From contig JAHEMF010000001.1 of the NCBI GenBank assembly GCA_024643795.1, positions 115,895-179,894 on the forward strand: a stretch of 64,000 nucleotides of DNA. Reading direction: 5' to 3'. The notes under the pieces are model-generated. The model did no database searches, was not told the origin of the DNA, and worked only from the letters and a program-made list of their open reading frames with translations. Origin of the DNA: Bacteroidota bacterium (lineage in GTDB: Bacteria > Bacteroidota > Bacteroidia > AKYH767-A > OLB10). Position numbers and translations under genes: made by a program. Below are positions 24,640-33,314 of the stretch, piece after piece (the stretch's first letter is position 1; each line of letters opens with the position of its first letter).

Positions 24640-25433
24640 CCAAAGCTTTTTGCGGTCACTTTGTTAAATTCATCATGCACTTTACCATTAGTAGCAAGGA
24701 TCTCACGTCCAAATACAAAGTCATCTGTGCCCTTGAAATCGGAGACCTTCCCTCCTGCCTCGCTTACCAATATTGAACCTGCTGACACATCCCATGCATT
24801 CAATCCATATTCATAAAAAGCATCAAAACGTCCACATGCCACATATGCAAGGTCTACAGCAGCGGATCCCAGACGCCTTAGCCCATGAGTGTTTCGCATG
24901 CAATGGTCAAAAATTTTCATGTATTGTTCAGTCTTTCCAAAGTTGTTATAAGGAAATCCGGTAGCTATGAGCGACTCTGATAATATAGGTGTATCAGATA
25001 CCCGAACCCGCTCACCATTTTTGAATGTTCCACCTCCTTTGAATGCAGTGAACATTTCCTTAAGATTTAACTCAAACACAATTCCGGCCATCATTTCATG
25101 GGCTTTCATCAACCCAACACTGATACAGTAACACGGAACTCCATGAACAAAATTTGTAGTGCCATCAAGCGGATCAACGATCCATTTCCATTCAGAGTCA
25201 CTTTGAACTGTTGATGTTTTTTCTTCTAAAATAAATCCAGAATCCCTTATGATACTACTGAGACCTTTGGTGATCATTAACTCTGATGTTTTATCTACAT
25301 ATGACACCAGATCATTGAAGCCTTTCATCTGTACTGATGAAGCATTGAATGACTTTGATTCAGTTGTGATGAATGCACCTGCTTCACTAACAACTTCAAC
25401 TGCACTTTTTACTACACTTTTCAGGTCTGTCAT
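24630..25433 (-). CDS. Inositol monophosphatase-family phosphatase
   Basis: The 267-residue protein carries the metal-binding motifs of the Li+-sensitive phosphatase family: the Glu pair in FILEEKTS, WIVDPLDGTTNFVHG and, near the C-terminus, GLNAWDVSAGSILVSEAGG. These three clusters bind Mg2+ for hydrolysis of sugar or nucleotide phosphates. Whether it is a SuhB-like inositol phosphatase or a related enzyme cannot be decided. Its start codon overlaps the lgt stop by one base. Confidence 0.92.
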   Translation of the reverse strand: MTDLKSVVKSAVEVVSEAGAFITTESKSFNASSVQMKGFNDLVSYVDKTSELMITKGLSSIIRDSGFILEEKTSTVQSDSEWKWIVDPLDGTTNFVHGVPCYCISVGLMKAHEMMAGIVFELNLKEMFTAFKGGGTFKNGERVRVSDTPILSESLIATGFPYNNFGKTEQYMKIFDHCMRNTHGLRRLGSAAVDLAYVACGRFDAFYEYGLNAWDVSAGSILVSEAGGKVSDFKGTDDFVFGREILATNGKVHDEFNKVTAKSFGYS

Positions 25434-26590
25434 TAATGTTTAGCTTTCACTGCCTTATGGTTATTACGCAACCAAATAATGGCTACTATTCCACCTAGTA
25501 CCAGTAAAGTTGAAATGATCTCAGCCTGAGTGATCTCATGTCCGGAGATATGATACTTTGTATTCACACGGATCTTCTCGATCCAAAAGCGTTCAAACCC
25601 ATTCATAACAAGGTATACAGAGAACAGCATACCCGGTATATTCAAACTTTTACGCATTCCCCACAACACTGTAAACAAGAGTATGGATGCAACGGCTTCA
25701 TAGAGTGGGGTTGGAAATACTGCTTCAGGAAGCATCCTGCAATGCATACCTGTGCAATCAGGAATTGGGATACCCACATTATTCACATTATGAGGATAGT
25801 TGTATGCCCATGCCCAGTCGGGTAAAAAAGAGAATGGATTAGGAGCTGAATTTACAATTCCCCAGTCTCCATCACCGGCGATCTGGCACCCTATCCTCCC
25901 TACGCCATACGCAAGCATTAAACCGGGAGCTGAAGCATCACAAAGTTGCAACATGGGAATTCCTTTTTTCTTTCCATACCAAAGCACTATGGCTCCACCT
26001 ACTATCAAACCACCATACATTGTGAGTCCGGAAAACGACATGAGAGAACCAACAGGGTCTTCCATAAATTCATCCAGATTCTCGAGGTTGTGAAAAATCT
26101 TGGCTCCAATAATGCCACCAATTGCTGCAGCCATTGTAAAATTACCTACCAACTGATGTGGCTGAATAACTTCTTCACGCCATTCCGGCTTCTCCAGTTT
26201 ATGATTTTCCTTATCGCGATATCGTATATATGACGCAGCAGCACCAGCTATAACACCGCCTAATAGATAGCCTTTAGTTGATAGTATAAAATCCTGAGTA
26301 TTAGCAACAAACTCACTGTAGTTTAAAGCTGCATATGAAGCTTTGTAACCTATAAGGAACCAGATGATAGCCGCTGTAAAAAGTTCAGAAGTGCTTGCAG
26401 GAGCACCTACCAGTATTTTTTCTTTTGTTGCAACAAGCAGTCCTAATCCTTCTTTTCTTTTAAGCTCCAGTGAGAGTGTGTATGCGGCCGCCAGAAATGC
26501 CAAAGCCATCATAAAACCGAAGCTCTGTATAGGCAGTGGTATATCTATTCCGATTAGATCTTTTAACAGTTCGGAGAGAGTAGGATACAT
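25433..26590 (-). CDS. lgt: Prolipoprotein diacylglyceryl transferase
   Basis: Lgt attaches diacylglycerol to the lipobox cysteine of prelipoproteins in the inner membrane. The 385-residue polytopic protein shows IPLPIQSFGFMMALAFLAAA at the N-terminus, a middle GGLIVGGAIVLWYGKKKG and the family signature around GVGRIGCQIAGDGDWG. The C-terminal segment (MNGFERFWIEKIRVNTKY) has the conserved Glu/Arg. It is about 100 residues longer than E. coli Lgt, as is usual in Bacteroidota. The window has several lipoproteins that would be its substrates. Confidence 0.9.
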   Translation of the reverse strand: MYPTLSELLKDLIGIDIPLPIQSFGFMMALAFLAAAYTLSLELKRKEGLGLLVATKEKILVGAPASTSELFTAAIIWFLIGYKASYAALNYSEFVANTQDFILSTKGYLLGGVIAGAAASYIRYRDKENHKLEKPEWREEVIQPHQLVGNFTMAAAIGGIIGAKIFHNLENLDEFMEDPVGSLMSFSGLTMYGGLIVGGAIVLWYGKKKGIPMLQLCDASAPGLMLAYGVGRIGCQIAGDGDWGIVNSAPNPFSFLPDWAWAYNYPHNVNNVGIPIPDCTGMHCRMLPEAVFPTPLYEAVASILLFTVLWGMRKSLNIPGMLFSVYLVMNGFERFWIEKIRVNTKYHISGHEITQAEIISTLLVLGGIVAIIWLRNNHKAVKAKH

Positions 26591-26606
26591 AAACCTGTGG
26601 TGGGGA

Positions 26607-27944
26607 TTAAATTATTACTGTTTCACATTCATTACTTAACACCTGCACTACATTGCCCTGGCTTGAATTTCCAACCTTGCAATTCACAACATCATTAACC
26701 TTTGAACTGTCAAAAGGCATTGAAAGTCTGATGTAATTGGGAGTATATCCACTTATTAATCCGTTTTTGTTTTCTGATTCAAACAAAACAGGGTATTCAA
26801 TACCATAATGCTTTTGGATGAACAACTCCTGTTTCATTTCTGAAAGCTTTCTCAGCTGTCTGTTCCGTTGTTTCCTTACTCCCATAGGAATAATGTCATC
26901 CATCTCTGCGGCCAGAGTATTTTCACGTTCGGAGTAGGTAAAAACATGTAAATATGTAACAGGTAACTTTGTGAGGTAATTTAGCGTTTCCTCAAAATCG
27001 CTGTCTGTCTCTCCGGGGAATCCAACGATCACATCAGCTCCAATGGCAGCATCCGGCATCAGCTTTATGATCCTGTTGATACGATCAGAATATAGATCCG
27101 TACGGTATCTCCTTCTCATTTTACCCAATATCTTATCAGAACCACTTTGAAGAGGAATATGAAAATGAGGCATGAATGTATCTGACTTTGCTATCAGCTC
27201 AATTATCTTATTTGTAAGCAGGTTCGGCTCTATGGATGATATCCTGAAACGGATATCTTTAAATTCAGAATCTATAGCTCCAACTAGTTCTTCAAAACTT
27301 TCACTTCGTGCAAGATCATTCGGATCTATACCAAAATCTCCAAGGTTGATTCCGGTGAGCACGATTTCTTTTGCTCCTCTGCTGATAAGTTCACTGATCT
27401 GAACCAAAACCTTATTAATGGTTGAACTCCTGCTTCTTCCTCTGGCAAGCGGAATGGTACAGAAGGAGCAATTATAACTGCATCCATCCTGAACTTTTAA
27501 AAATACTCGCGTACGGTCGTTTTCAGACCAAGTTGGAACAAACCCTTCAAGCTCATCAATGTCGCAGGCCTTAACAATCGGATCACCTGTAAAATCAAGC
27601 TCATTCAGATATTTTGGCAGGTTGAACTTTTCACCGGCTCCAAGCACCAGATCTACACCAGGTATTTCAGCTACCTGAACAGGTTTAAGTTGCGCAAAGC
27701 AACCCGTAATTACAACGGTAGCATCAGGGTTATGTTTAAGTGCCCTGTTAACTATGGCTCTGCACTCCCTGTCGGCATTCTCAGTTACGGAACAAGTATT
27801 TATTACATAAATATCCGAAGCGTTCGCAAAATCAACTTTTACATACCCCTCATCACTCAATGTTCTGGCAATGGTAGAAGTTTCGGAGAAATTGAGTTTA
27901 CAACCCAGTGTATGATATGCAACAGTCCTTAAGGGCCTTTTCAT
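26607..27944 (-). CDS. mtaB: tRNA t6A37 methylthiotransferase MtaB
   Basis: MtaB is a radical-SAM enzyme that adds a methylthio group to t6A37 of tRNAs reading ANN codons. The 445 residues have the N-terminal MTTase domain with Cys in HTLGCKLNFSET and NTCSVTENADRE, the radical-SAM cluster motif DGCSYNCSFCTIPLARG (C-x3-C-x2-C), PHFHIPLQSGSDKIL and a C-terminal TRAM domain. The HTLGCKLN start is characteristic of MtaB rather than MiaB. It is the first gene of the operon with lgt and the phosphatase. Confidence 0.95.
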   Translation of the reverse strand: MKRPLRTVAYHTLGCKLNFSETSTIARTLSDEGYVKVDFANASDIYVINTCSVTENADRECRAIVNRALKHNPDATVVITGCFAQLKPVQVAEIPGVDLVLGAGEKFNLPKYLNELDFTGDPIVKACDIDELEGFVPTWSENDRTRVFLKVQDGCSYNCSFCTIPLARGRSRSSTINKVLVQISELISRGAKEIVLTGINLGDFGIDPNDLARSESFEELVGAIDSEFKDIRFRISSIEPNLLTNKIIELIAKSDTFMPHFHIPLQSGSDKILGKMRRRYRTDLYSDRINRIIKLMPDAAIGADVIVGFPGETDSDFEETLNYLTKLPVTYLHVFTYSERENTLAAEMDDIIPMGVRKQRNRQLRKLSEMKQELFIQKHYGIEYPVLFESENKNGLISGYTPNYIRLSMPFDSSKVNDVVNCKVGNSSQGNVVQVLSNECETVII

Positions 27945-27948
27945 CCGG

Positions 27949-27956
27949 CAAAGTTA
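27949..27956 (-). promoter_or_regulatory. Candidate -7 element of mtaB
   Basis: TAACTTTG on the minus strand ends 4 nt before the mtaB ATG, again implying a leaderless or nearly leaderless transcript. Confidence 0.45.
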
Positions 27957-28009
27957 CCATTTTAGTGAACAGCTGCATCAGAATTGAAGCTTCACTGGGC
28001 AGTTTGAAT

Positions 28010-28017
28010 TACATTTG
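28010..28017 (+). promoter_or_regulatory. Candidate -7 element of the peptide-binding lipoprotein gene
   Basis: TACATTTG ends 6 nt before the ATG at 28024 and overlaps the in-frame TTG at 28015. Confidence 0.42.
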
Positions 28018-28023
28018 TCTCCA

Positions 28024-29670
28024 ATGAGATGGTACCTATTTCTGTGCATGTTCACTGTTTCTATACTTGCAGGTTGCGGGCAAAATGTAAAAACAAGTGA
28101 TAATAAAACAGTTTTCAGATACAATGAGGCTTCTGGCATTAGCTCACTAGACCCTGCGTTTGCTCGGGGTCAGGCAGACATATGGGCTTGTAACCAGCTT
28201 TACAACGGGTTAGTACAGCTGGATGATAAATTAAATGTAAACCCCTGTATTTCAAAAAAATGGAGCATCTCAGATGATGGAATGCTTTACACATTTGAGC
28301 TTAGAAATGATGTTCATTTTCACCACGACCCCTTGTTTGGCTCTTCAAGTACCAGAATGGTGCAGGCTGAGGATTTTGTATACAGTTTTAACAGGATACT
28401 GGACCCAAAAGTGTCGTCACCCGGATCCTGGGTGTTTAATATGGTTGAATTCGACACTATTCTTGGGAAATATGCATTTGAAGCCCAGAATGATTCAATT
28501 TTAACCATCCGGCTCAAACAAGCCTTCCCTCCTTTTCTGGGTCTTCTTACTTCACAATATTGTTCTGTTGTACCTCATGAAGTTGTGGATCATTTTGGCA
28601 AAGATTTCAGAAAACACCCTGTGGGTACCGGACCCTTTCAATTTGTGCAATGGGTAGAAAGGTCAAGTCTGGTATATCATAAGAATCCTGATTATTTTGA
28701 AACTGACAACGGCCACAAGTTGCCTTATTTTGATGCAGTGCAGATCTTTTTTATCAGTGACAGGCAATCGGCATTTCTTGAATTCGTAAAAGGTAAACTT
28801 GATTTTTTGTCGGGACTGGACGCCAGTTACAAAGATGAACTTCTATCGCGGCAGGGTGAATTAAAAAGCAAATACACTGATAAATTAAATATGCTTACCG
28901 GGCCATATCTCAATACTGAATATCTTGGATTTTTAGTAGGCGGACCTGATGATGATGATCCAGTAAAAGATATCAGAATACGTCAGGCAATAAACTATGG
29001 ATTCGACAGAGTGAAAATGATTGATTATTTAAGAAATGGAATGGGTACCCCTGGCGAATACGGTATGCTTCCTCCCGGTCTTCCAGCTTTTAATGAAAAC
29101 AAAAAATGGTATGTATACAATCCGGAAAAAAGCCGTGAACTTTTAGCCGAAGCCGGATACCCAAATGGTAAAGGGTTACCTGAGATAGTTTTGAGCACAA
29201 CCAAGGAATATCAGGATCTGTGCGAGTTTTTACAAGGACAGTTGGCAATATTGGGGATAAAGATCAAACTTGAAGTAAACCCCGGAGCCACCCAACGTGA
29301 AATGGTTGCCAAACAAAAGTTGAACTTTTTCAGAGCTTCATGGATCGCAGACTATCCGGATGCCGAAAACTACCTCTCTTTATTCTATTCAAAGAACAAA
29401 GCTCCGGCAGGACCGAATTATACACACTTTGAGAATAGAGAATTCGATGACCTCTATGATAAAGCCTCAAATGAAGTGAACGACTCATCAAGAACAGTGT
29501 TGTATGCACAAATGGACTCAATCATTTCAAGTCAGGCACCCATGGTAGTATTGTATTACGATGAGGTGATCAGGCTTTTTCAGAAAGATATAGAAGGACT
29601 TGAAATAAATCCAATGAACCTTTTAAATATCAAGAAGTTCCGAAAAATTAATCTTTCCAGTCAGCAATAA
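28024..29670 (+). CDS. Extracellular solute-binding lipoprotein, family 5 (oligopeptide type)
   Basis: The 548-residue protein has a lipoprotein signal (SILAGC, Cys near residue 18) and the SBP family 5 pattern. It shows SGISSLDPAFARGQADIWAC near the N-terminus, KWSISDDGMLYTFELRNDVHF, a central GTGPFQFVQW and, towards the C-terminus, IRQAINYGFDRVKMI. It would capture peptides or similar solutes for an OppBC/DppBC importer. The only such permease in the window is at 16101; no transporter genes adjoin it. Its end overlaps the convergent TolB-like gene by 23 nt. Confidence 0.93.
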   Translation: MRWYLFLCMFTVSILAGCGQNVKTSDNKTVFRYNEASGISSLDPAFARGQADIWACNQLYNGLVQLDDKLNVNPCISKKWSISDDGMLYTFELRNDVHFHHDPLFGSSSTRMVQAEDFVYSFNRILDPKVSSPGSWVFNMVEFDTILGKYAFEAQNDSILTIRLKQAFPPFLGLLTSQYCSVVPHEVVDHFGKDFRKHPVGTGPFQFVQWVERSSLVYHKNPDYFETDNGHKLPYFDAVQIFFISDRQSAFLEFVKGKLDFLSGLDASYKDELLSRQGELKSKYTDKLNMLTGPYLNTEYLGFLVGGPDDDDPVKDIRIRQAINYGFDRVKMIDYLRNGMGTPGEYGMLPPGLPAFNENKKWYVYNPEKSRELLAEAGYPNGKGLPEIVLSTTKEYQDLCEFLQGQLAILGIKIKLEVNPGATQREMVAKQKLNFFRASWIADYPDAENYLSLFYSKNKAPAGPNYTHFENREFDDLYDKASNEVNDSSRTVLYAQMDSIISSQAPMVVLYYDEVIRLFQKDIEGLEINPMNLLNIKKFRKINLSSQQ

Positions 29671-30775
29671 AAAGGTTAGTGTCGTGAGTACCTCCGTTGT
29701 TACGGTTTGACGAAAAGATAAGTTTGGTGCCATCCGGACTGAACATTGGAAAGGCATCAAAGAAGCCATCATAAGTGATCTGCTCTAGTCCGCTACCATC
29801 CACATTTATCATGAACAGGTTGAAGGGCATACCGCGCTGAGAGTTATGGTTAGATGAGAAAATGATCTTTTCACCGGAAGGATGGAAAAATGGCGCCCAG
29901 TTTGCCTGACCAAGATTAGTGATCTGAGTAAGTTCACTTCCATCAACATTACAAATGTAAAGCTCCATATTGGTTGGTTTCACTAACCCTTGCGCAAGCA
30001 ACTCCGTGTATTCTGTAACCTCCTCCGGAGTTTTCGGACGTGATGATCTGAATATAAGTTTAGTTCCGTCAGGCGAAAAGAATGCTCCGCCATCATATCC
30101 AAGACCATTTGTTATTTGCTTTACATCACTACCATCTATGTTCATGGTATACAGTTCGAGGTCTCCCGAGCGCAATGAAGTAAAAACTATCTTGTCTCCT
30201 TTTGGTGAAACAGTAGCTTCGGCATCATATCCAGGCTCATCGGTAAGTTGCTTAACAATATTGCCATCCATATCAGCTACAAATATGTCGAACGATTCAT
30301 ATATGGCCCACACATACTTTCCATCAGCTCTTCTTTCTGGTACAGGCGGACATTGATCAGATGACAAATGTGTTGATGCATAAACCACTAAAGAATCACC
30401 AGGCATAAAATATGAACATGTGGTTCGGCCTAAACCTGTGCTGATAAGATCAGGTTTGATACTAGCTGAAATTGCTGGTGAGTGAAGGTCCATGAAATAA
30501 ATCTGGTCGCAATTATCACCCCATTTCGGGTTATTGGCCTGAAAAACTATCCTTTTACCATCTGAACTGAAATATGCTTCAGCATTATCACCTCCAAAGG
30601 TCAACTGCCGAAGGTTTGTAAAATGCTTTTCATTATCATAAACAAGTTTTGGCTGATCTTCTCTGATTTCTGTTTTATTTTGGTTAAAAACAGGTTCAGT
30701 ACCAAAGACAGGTGAAAGTCCGGGGTAAACTCCAAATATCAAAAGTGCTGATGTACAATACTTTAAAAAGCTCAT
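29648..30775 (-). CDS. TolB-like PD40 beta-propeller protein, exported
   Basis: The 375-residue protein has a signal peptide (about residues 1-25, ending near VFGTE) and at least five PD40/WD40-like blades: AYFSSDGKRIVFQAN, ATVSPKGDKIVFTSLRSGDL, AFFSPDGTKLIFRSSRP, PFFHPSGEKIIFSSNHN and PMFSPDGTKLIFSSNRNNGG. Each is paired with an ELYTMNIDGSDVKQIT-like strand. It resembles the propeller half of TolB but lacks the TolB N-terminal domain. Binding partner and function are unknown. Its promoter region holds a perfect 16-bp palindrome. Confidence 0.88.
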   Translation of the reverse strand: MSFLKYCTSALLIFGVYPGLSPVFGTEPVFNQNKTEIREDQPKLVYDNEKHFTNLRQLTFGGDNAEAYFSSDGKRIVFQANNPKWGDNCDQIYFMDLHSPAISASIKPDLISTGLGRTTCSYFMPGDSLVVYASTHLSSDQCPPVPERRADGKYVWAIYESFDIFVADMDGNIVKQLTDEPGYDAEATVSPKGDKIVFTSLRSGDLELYTMNIDGSDVKQITNGLGYDGGAFFSPDGTKLIFRSSRPKTPEEVTEYTELLAQGLVKPTNMELYICNVDGSELTQITNLGQANWAPFFHPSGEKIIFSSNHNSQRGMPFNLFMINVDGSGLEQITYDGFFDAFPMFSPDGTKLIFSSNRNNGGTHDTNLFIADWKD

Positions 30776-30807
30776 AAAGACATATTAATGGTAAAATTCA
30801 ACTCCCG

Positions 30808-30815
30808 CAAAGGTA
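30808..30815 (-). promoter_or_regulatory. Candidate -7 element of the TolB-like gene
   Basis: TACCTTTG on the minus strand, 32 nt before the start codon. It overlaps the palindrome at 30812-30827 by four bases. Confidence 0.45.
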
Positions 30816-30827
30816 CTTGCAAGTACC
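30812..30827. promoter_or_regulatory. Perfect 16-bp palindrome, possible operator
   Basis: GGTACTTGCAAGTACC is a perfect inverted repeat that overlaps the upstream edge of the candidate -7 element of the TolB-like gene. The position suits a repressor or activator dimer. No regulator gene is identified. Confidence 0.5.
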
Positions 30828-30910
30828 CCTTTCAATTGTCAAGGACAAGTAAAAATGTAAGAATTAATCAAATAAGCTTGCACATTTGTATCCCATCGCC
30901 GTATATTCGG

Positions 30911-30934
30911 GTATCTGAAAAATTTCAGGGATAC
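30911..30934. other. Imperfect inverted repeat between the TolB-like and sigma-factor genes
   Basis: GTATCTGAAA and TTTCAGGGATAC pair with a 2-nt bulge across an AA spacer. It lies in the 286-bp divergent intergenic region, about 130 nt before the sigma factor start. Confidence 0.3.
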
Positions 30935-31052
30935 AATAATGCCAAATTAGCTGCGTTATAGTTTCCGGTTAATTATAAGTCACACTTAAATCTGATAATA
31001 GCATAATAAAACTCTACGCTTAAACACTTCATTTTAAGTTAATTTCCTAAGC

Positions 31053-31057
31053 GGAGG
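31053..31057 (+). promoter_or_regulatory. Shine-Dalgarno-like GGAGG before the ECF sigma gene
   Basis: GGAGG ends 4 nt before the ATG at 31062. Clear Shine-Dalgarno sequences are rare in Bacteroidota and this is the most obvious one I see in the window. Confidence 0.5.
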
Positions 31058-31061
31058 CACT

Positions 31062-31646
31062 ATGCAATTATCTGAATTCACGGATAAAGATCTGGTTTCA
31101 AAGTATCTGGGAGGCAACAATGCCGCTCTTGAGATGCTAATTCTTCGACATAAATCGAAGATATTCACTTCTATTCTGATCCTGGTAAAGGACAAAGATC
31201 TTGCTGAAGACATCTTTCAGGAGACCTTTATCAAGGTGATCAATACATTAAGAAACGGTTCTTATCATGAAGAAGGCAAATTTCTTCCATGGGTTATCAG
31301 GATCGCCCATAATCTGGTAATTGATCATTTCAGAAAGTCGAAGAGGATGCCCATGGTAAGGGATACTGAAGATTACAGCATCATGGAAACCCTTAAGTTG
31401 CACGAGGATAATATTGAGGATAAGCTGATCAAGAATCGCATCCATGAACAAGTGAGAATGCTGGTGGATCTTCTTCCTCTGGAACAACGTGAAGTTGTGA
31501 TCATGAGGCACTTTGCCAATATGAGTTTCAAGGAGATCTCTGAATGTACACAAGTTTCTATCAATACCGCTTTAGGACGGATGCGATATGCTCTGATCAA
31601 CCTTCGCAAGATCGTGGACGAGAAAGAATTAGTACTGGTTCAATAA
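31062..31646 (+). CDS. ECF-type RNA polymerase sigma factor
   Basis: The 194-residue protein has sigma region 2 (LILRHKSKIFTSILILVKD, then KDLAEDIFQETFIKVINTL, about residues 26-68) and region 4 with its helix-turn-helix (LPLEQREVVIMRHFANMSFK, then EISECTQVSINTALGRMRYA, about 135-175). These bind the promoter -10 and -35 elements. No FecR-type anti-sigma gene follows; instead there is a 69-residue gene 69 nt downstream. The stimulus and regulon are unknown. Confidence 0.95.
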   Translation: MQLSEFTDKDLVSKYLGGNNAALEMLILRHKSKIFTSILILVKDKDLAEDIFQETFIKVINTLRNGSYHEEGKFLPWVIRIAHNLVIDHFRKSKRMPMVRDTEDYSIMETLKLHEDNIEDKLIKNRIHEQVRMLVDLLPLEQREVVIMRHFANMSFKEISECTQVSINTALGRMRYALINLRKIVDEKELVLVQ

Positions 31647-31715
31647 AATATCACTTTTCTGATACTAAACATGATCTCATGGCGTTAAAATGGTATTATT
31701 CACCAAAATCCGCCT

Positions 31716-31925
31716 ATGGAATCAAACTTTACACAAAACGATTTAATCCTTTATCTCTACAACGAAACCTGGCTCGCCGACACAGTGATGATCCAGGATC
31801 AAATTGACAAGGATCCCGCAGTTGAGCTTGAATTTGAATCTCTGAAAGCAACAATGGGTTTCCTTGATGGATTACAAGCTGAACCATCCAAAAAGTGTTT
31901 GAACAAGATCTTTGAACTGATCTGA
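31716..31925 (+). CDS. Small acidic protein encoded behind the ECF sigma factor
   Basis: The 69-residue protein (NDLILYLYNETWLADTVMIQ ... EFESLKATMGFLDGL) has no membrane segment and no zinc-finger cysteines. In many Bacteroidota, as I recall, an ECF sigma gene is followed by a small protein of this pattern (N-terminal LxxYLYxET, middle EFESLKxxxxxLD). The layout resembles the N-terminal part of a short anti-sigma factor, but binding to the sigma factor is inference. It uses an ATG start and ends 40 nt before nth. Confidence 0.7.
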   Translation: MESNFTQNDLILYLYNETWLADTVMIQDQIDKDPAVELEFESLKATMGFLDGLQAEPSKKCLNKIFELI

Positions 31926-31954
31926 TCAAAGCAGCTATTACCGGAGTGATTGGC

Positions 31955-31962
31955 TATTTTTG
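31955..31962 (+). promoter_or_regulatory. Candidate -7 element of nth
   Basis: TATTTTTG ends 3 nt before the nth ATG at 31966, consistent with a leaderless transcript, and overlaps the in-frame TTG at 31960. Confidence 0.45.
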
Positions 31963-31965
31963 GGC

Positions 31966-32607
31966 ATGACCCGAAAAGAGAGGTATGAAGGAGTTATCAG
32001 TTACTTCAGGCAATATATGCCGGAAGCAGAGACTGAATTGAAGTATACCGATCCTTATGAATTGCTTGTAGCCGTCATTTTATCTGCTCAGTGCACTGAC
32101 AAAAGGGTGAATCTGGTAACTCCTGAGTTATTCAAGCAATTTCCTACCGCTAAACATATGGCTGCTGCATTGCCGGAAGATATATTTCCATATATCCGAT
32201 CCGTTAGCTATCCCAATAATAAATCAAAACACCTTGCCGGGATGGCTAAAATGCTTACCACTACGTTCAAAAACAAAGTACCTGACCAGATTGATGACCT
32301 GATAAAACTCCCAGGAGTTGGTCGTAAAACTGCCAATGTAATTGCTTCTGTGGTTTACCGTAAACCAGCAATGGCTGTAGATACCCATGTTTTTAGGGTG
32401 TCAGCCAGGCTCGGACTTACATTAAATGCTAAAACACCACTTGCAGCTGAGAAACAATTGATCAAATACATTCCTGAAGACCTTATTGCAACCGCACATC
32501 ACTGGTTGATACTGCACGGAAGATATATTTGTATAGCCAGAAAACCGAAATGTGAAGAATGTGGGTTATCAAGATATTGTAAATTTTATCAAAAAAGCAA
32601 TCTATGA
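31966..32607 (+). CDS. nth: Endonuclease III
   Basis: Nth removes oxidised pyrimidines and cuts the abasic strand in base excision repair. The 213 residues include the helix-hairpin-helix LPGVGRKTANV with the catalytic Lys, the catalytic Asp in MAVDTHVFRVSARLG, and the C-terminal 4Fe-4S motif C-x6-C-x2-C-x5-C (CIARKPKCEECGLSRYC). The start at ATG 31966 gives MTRKERYEGVISYFRQ, as expected. It is convergent with phoU, whose stop lies 1 nt beyond. Confidence 0.96.
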   Translation: MTRKERYEGVISYFRQYMPEAETELKYTDPYELLVAVILSAQCTDKRVNLVTPELFKQFPTAKHMAAALPEDIFPYIRSVSYPNNKSKHLAGMAKMLTTTFKNKVPDQIDDLIKLPGVGRKTANVIASVVYRKPAMAVDTHVFRVSARLGLTLNAKTPLAAEKQLIKYIPEDLIATAHHWLILHGRYICIARKPKCEECGLSRYCKFYQKSNL

Positions 32608-32608
32608 A

Positions 32609-33298
32609 TTACAAACTTTTATCGTCAGTTTGATCAACCTTACGGCGATGTTTTAACACCTTAGCCTCAATATAAAAGATGATCTCTTCGGCTATATTCT
32701 TACTTTGGTCACCTACCCTCTCTAGTTTTCGAATTGTTGAAAGGGTATACAAACTCTGATTCACTTTATCAGGATTAGATTTGATGAATTGTGCTGTTGC
32801 TTCATTGGCTTGTAAGTTGATCTCATCGAGCAACTCATCCTTTTTGAAAACGCTACGTGCCATCCTGGTATCCTCTTCTTCAAAGGAGAGCATAACATCA
32901 GAAACTATATGGATGGCAGTATCAAACATCTCTATCAACCGTGTTGAACGTAATAGTTCGCTTTCTGGCTTATTATTAATGTTTATAACAAACTGGGCTA
33001 TCCCATCAGCAATATCACCGATCCTCTCAAGATTTGAATTGATCTTCAGTGATGCTATCACAAACCTGAGATCCACTGCTACCGGGTTATAAAGGGCAAT
33101 AATATTCTCGATCTCCCTGTCAAGCTTCAATTCAAATGAATTGACTCTCTTTTCATTAACACGGACCTCCCTGGCAAGATCCTTATCGAAATTCACCAAT
33201 GCCTCTTTAGACTTGACCAGTTGGCTCTTCACCAGGCCAAACATTTCAAGCAATGACATCTTAAGATCTTTTATTTCGGAATCTAAGTGCGTTATCAT
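32609..33298 (-). CDS. phoU: Phosphate uptake regulator PhoU
   Basis: The 229-residue protein has two three-helix bundles with the metal-binding signatures of PhoU (LKINSNLERIGDIADGIAQF and LSTIRKLERVGDQSKNIAEE). PhoU restrains the PstSCAB transporter and signals phosphate sufficiency to a sensor kinase. It lies 16 nt downstream of pstB in the same direction. The genes for PstS, PstC and PstA are not within the window. Confidence 0.95.
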   Translation of the reverse strand: MITHLDSEIKDLKMSLLEMFGLVKSQLVKSKEALVNFDKDLAREVRVNEKRVNSFELKLDREIENIIALYNPVAVDLRFVIASLKINSNLERIGDIADGIAQFVININNKPESELLRSTRLIEMFDTAIHIVSDVMLSFEEEDTRMARSVFKKDELLDEINLQANEATAQFIKSNPDKVNQSLYTLSTIRKLERVGDQSKNIAEEIIFYIEAKVLKHRRKVDQTDDKSL

Positions 33299-33314
33299 TT
33301 TAAGCGAGTTTTAA

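Noticed and set aside
31544..31807. Frame of 87 codons overlapping the sigma gene end and the 69-residue gene
   Set aside because: Its protein is rich in unlikely residues and it overlaps two better-supported genes in other frames.
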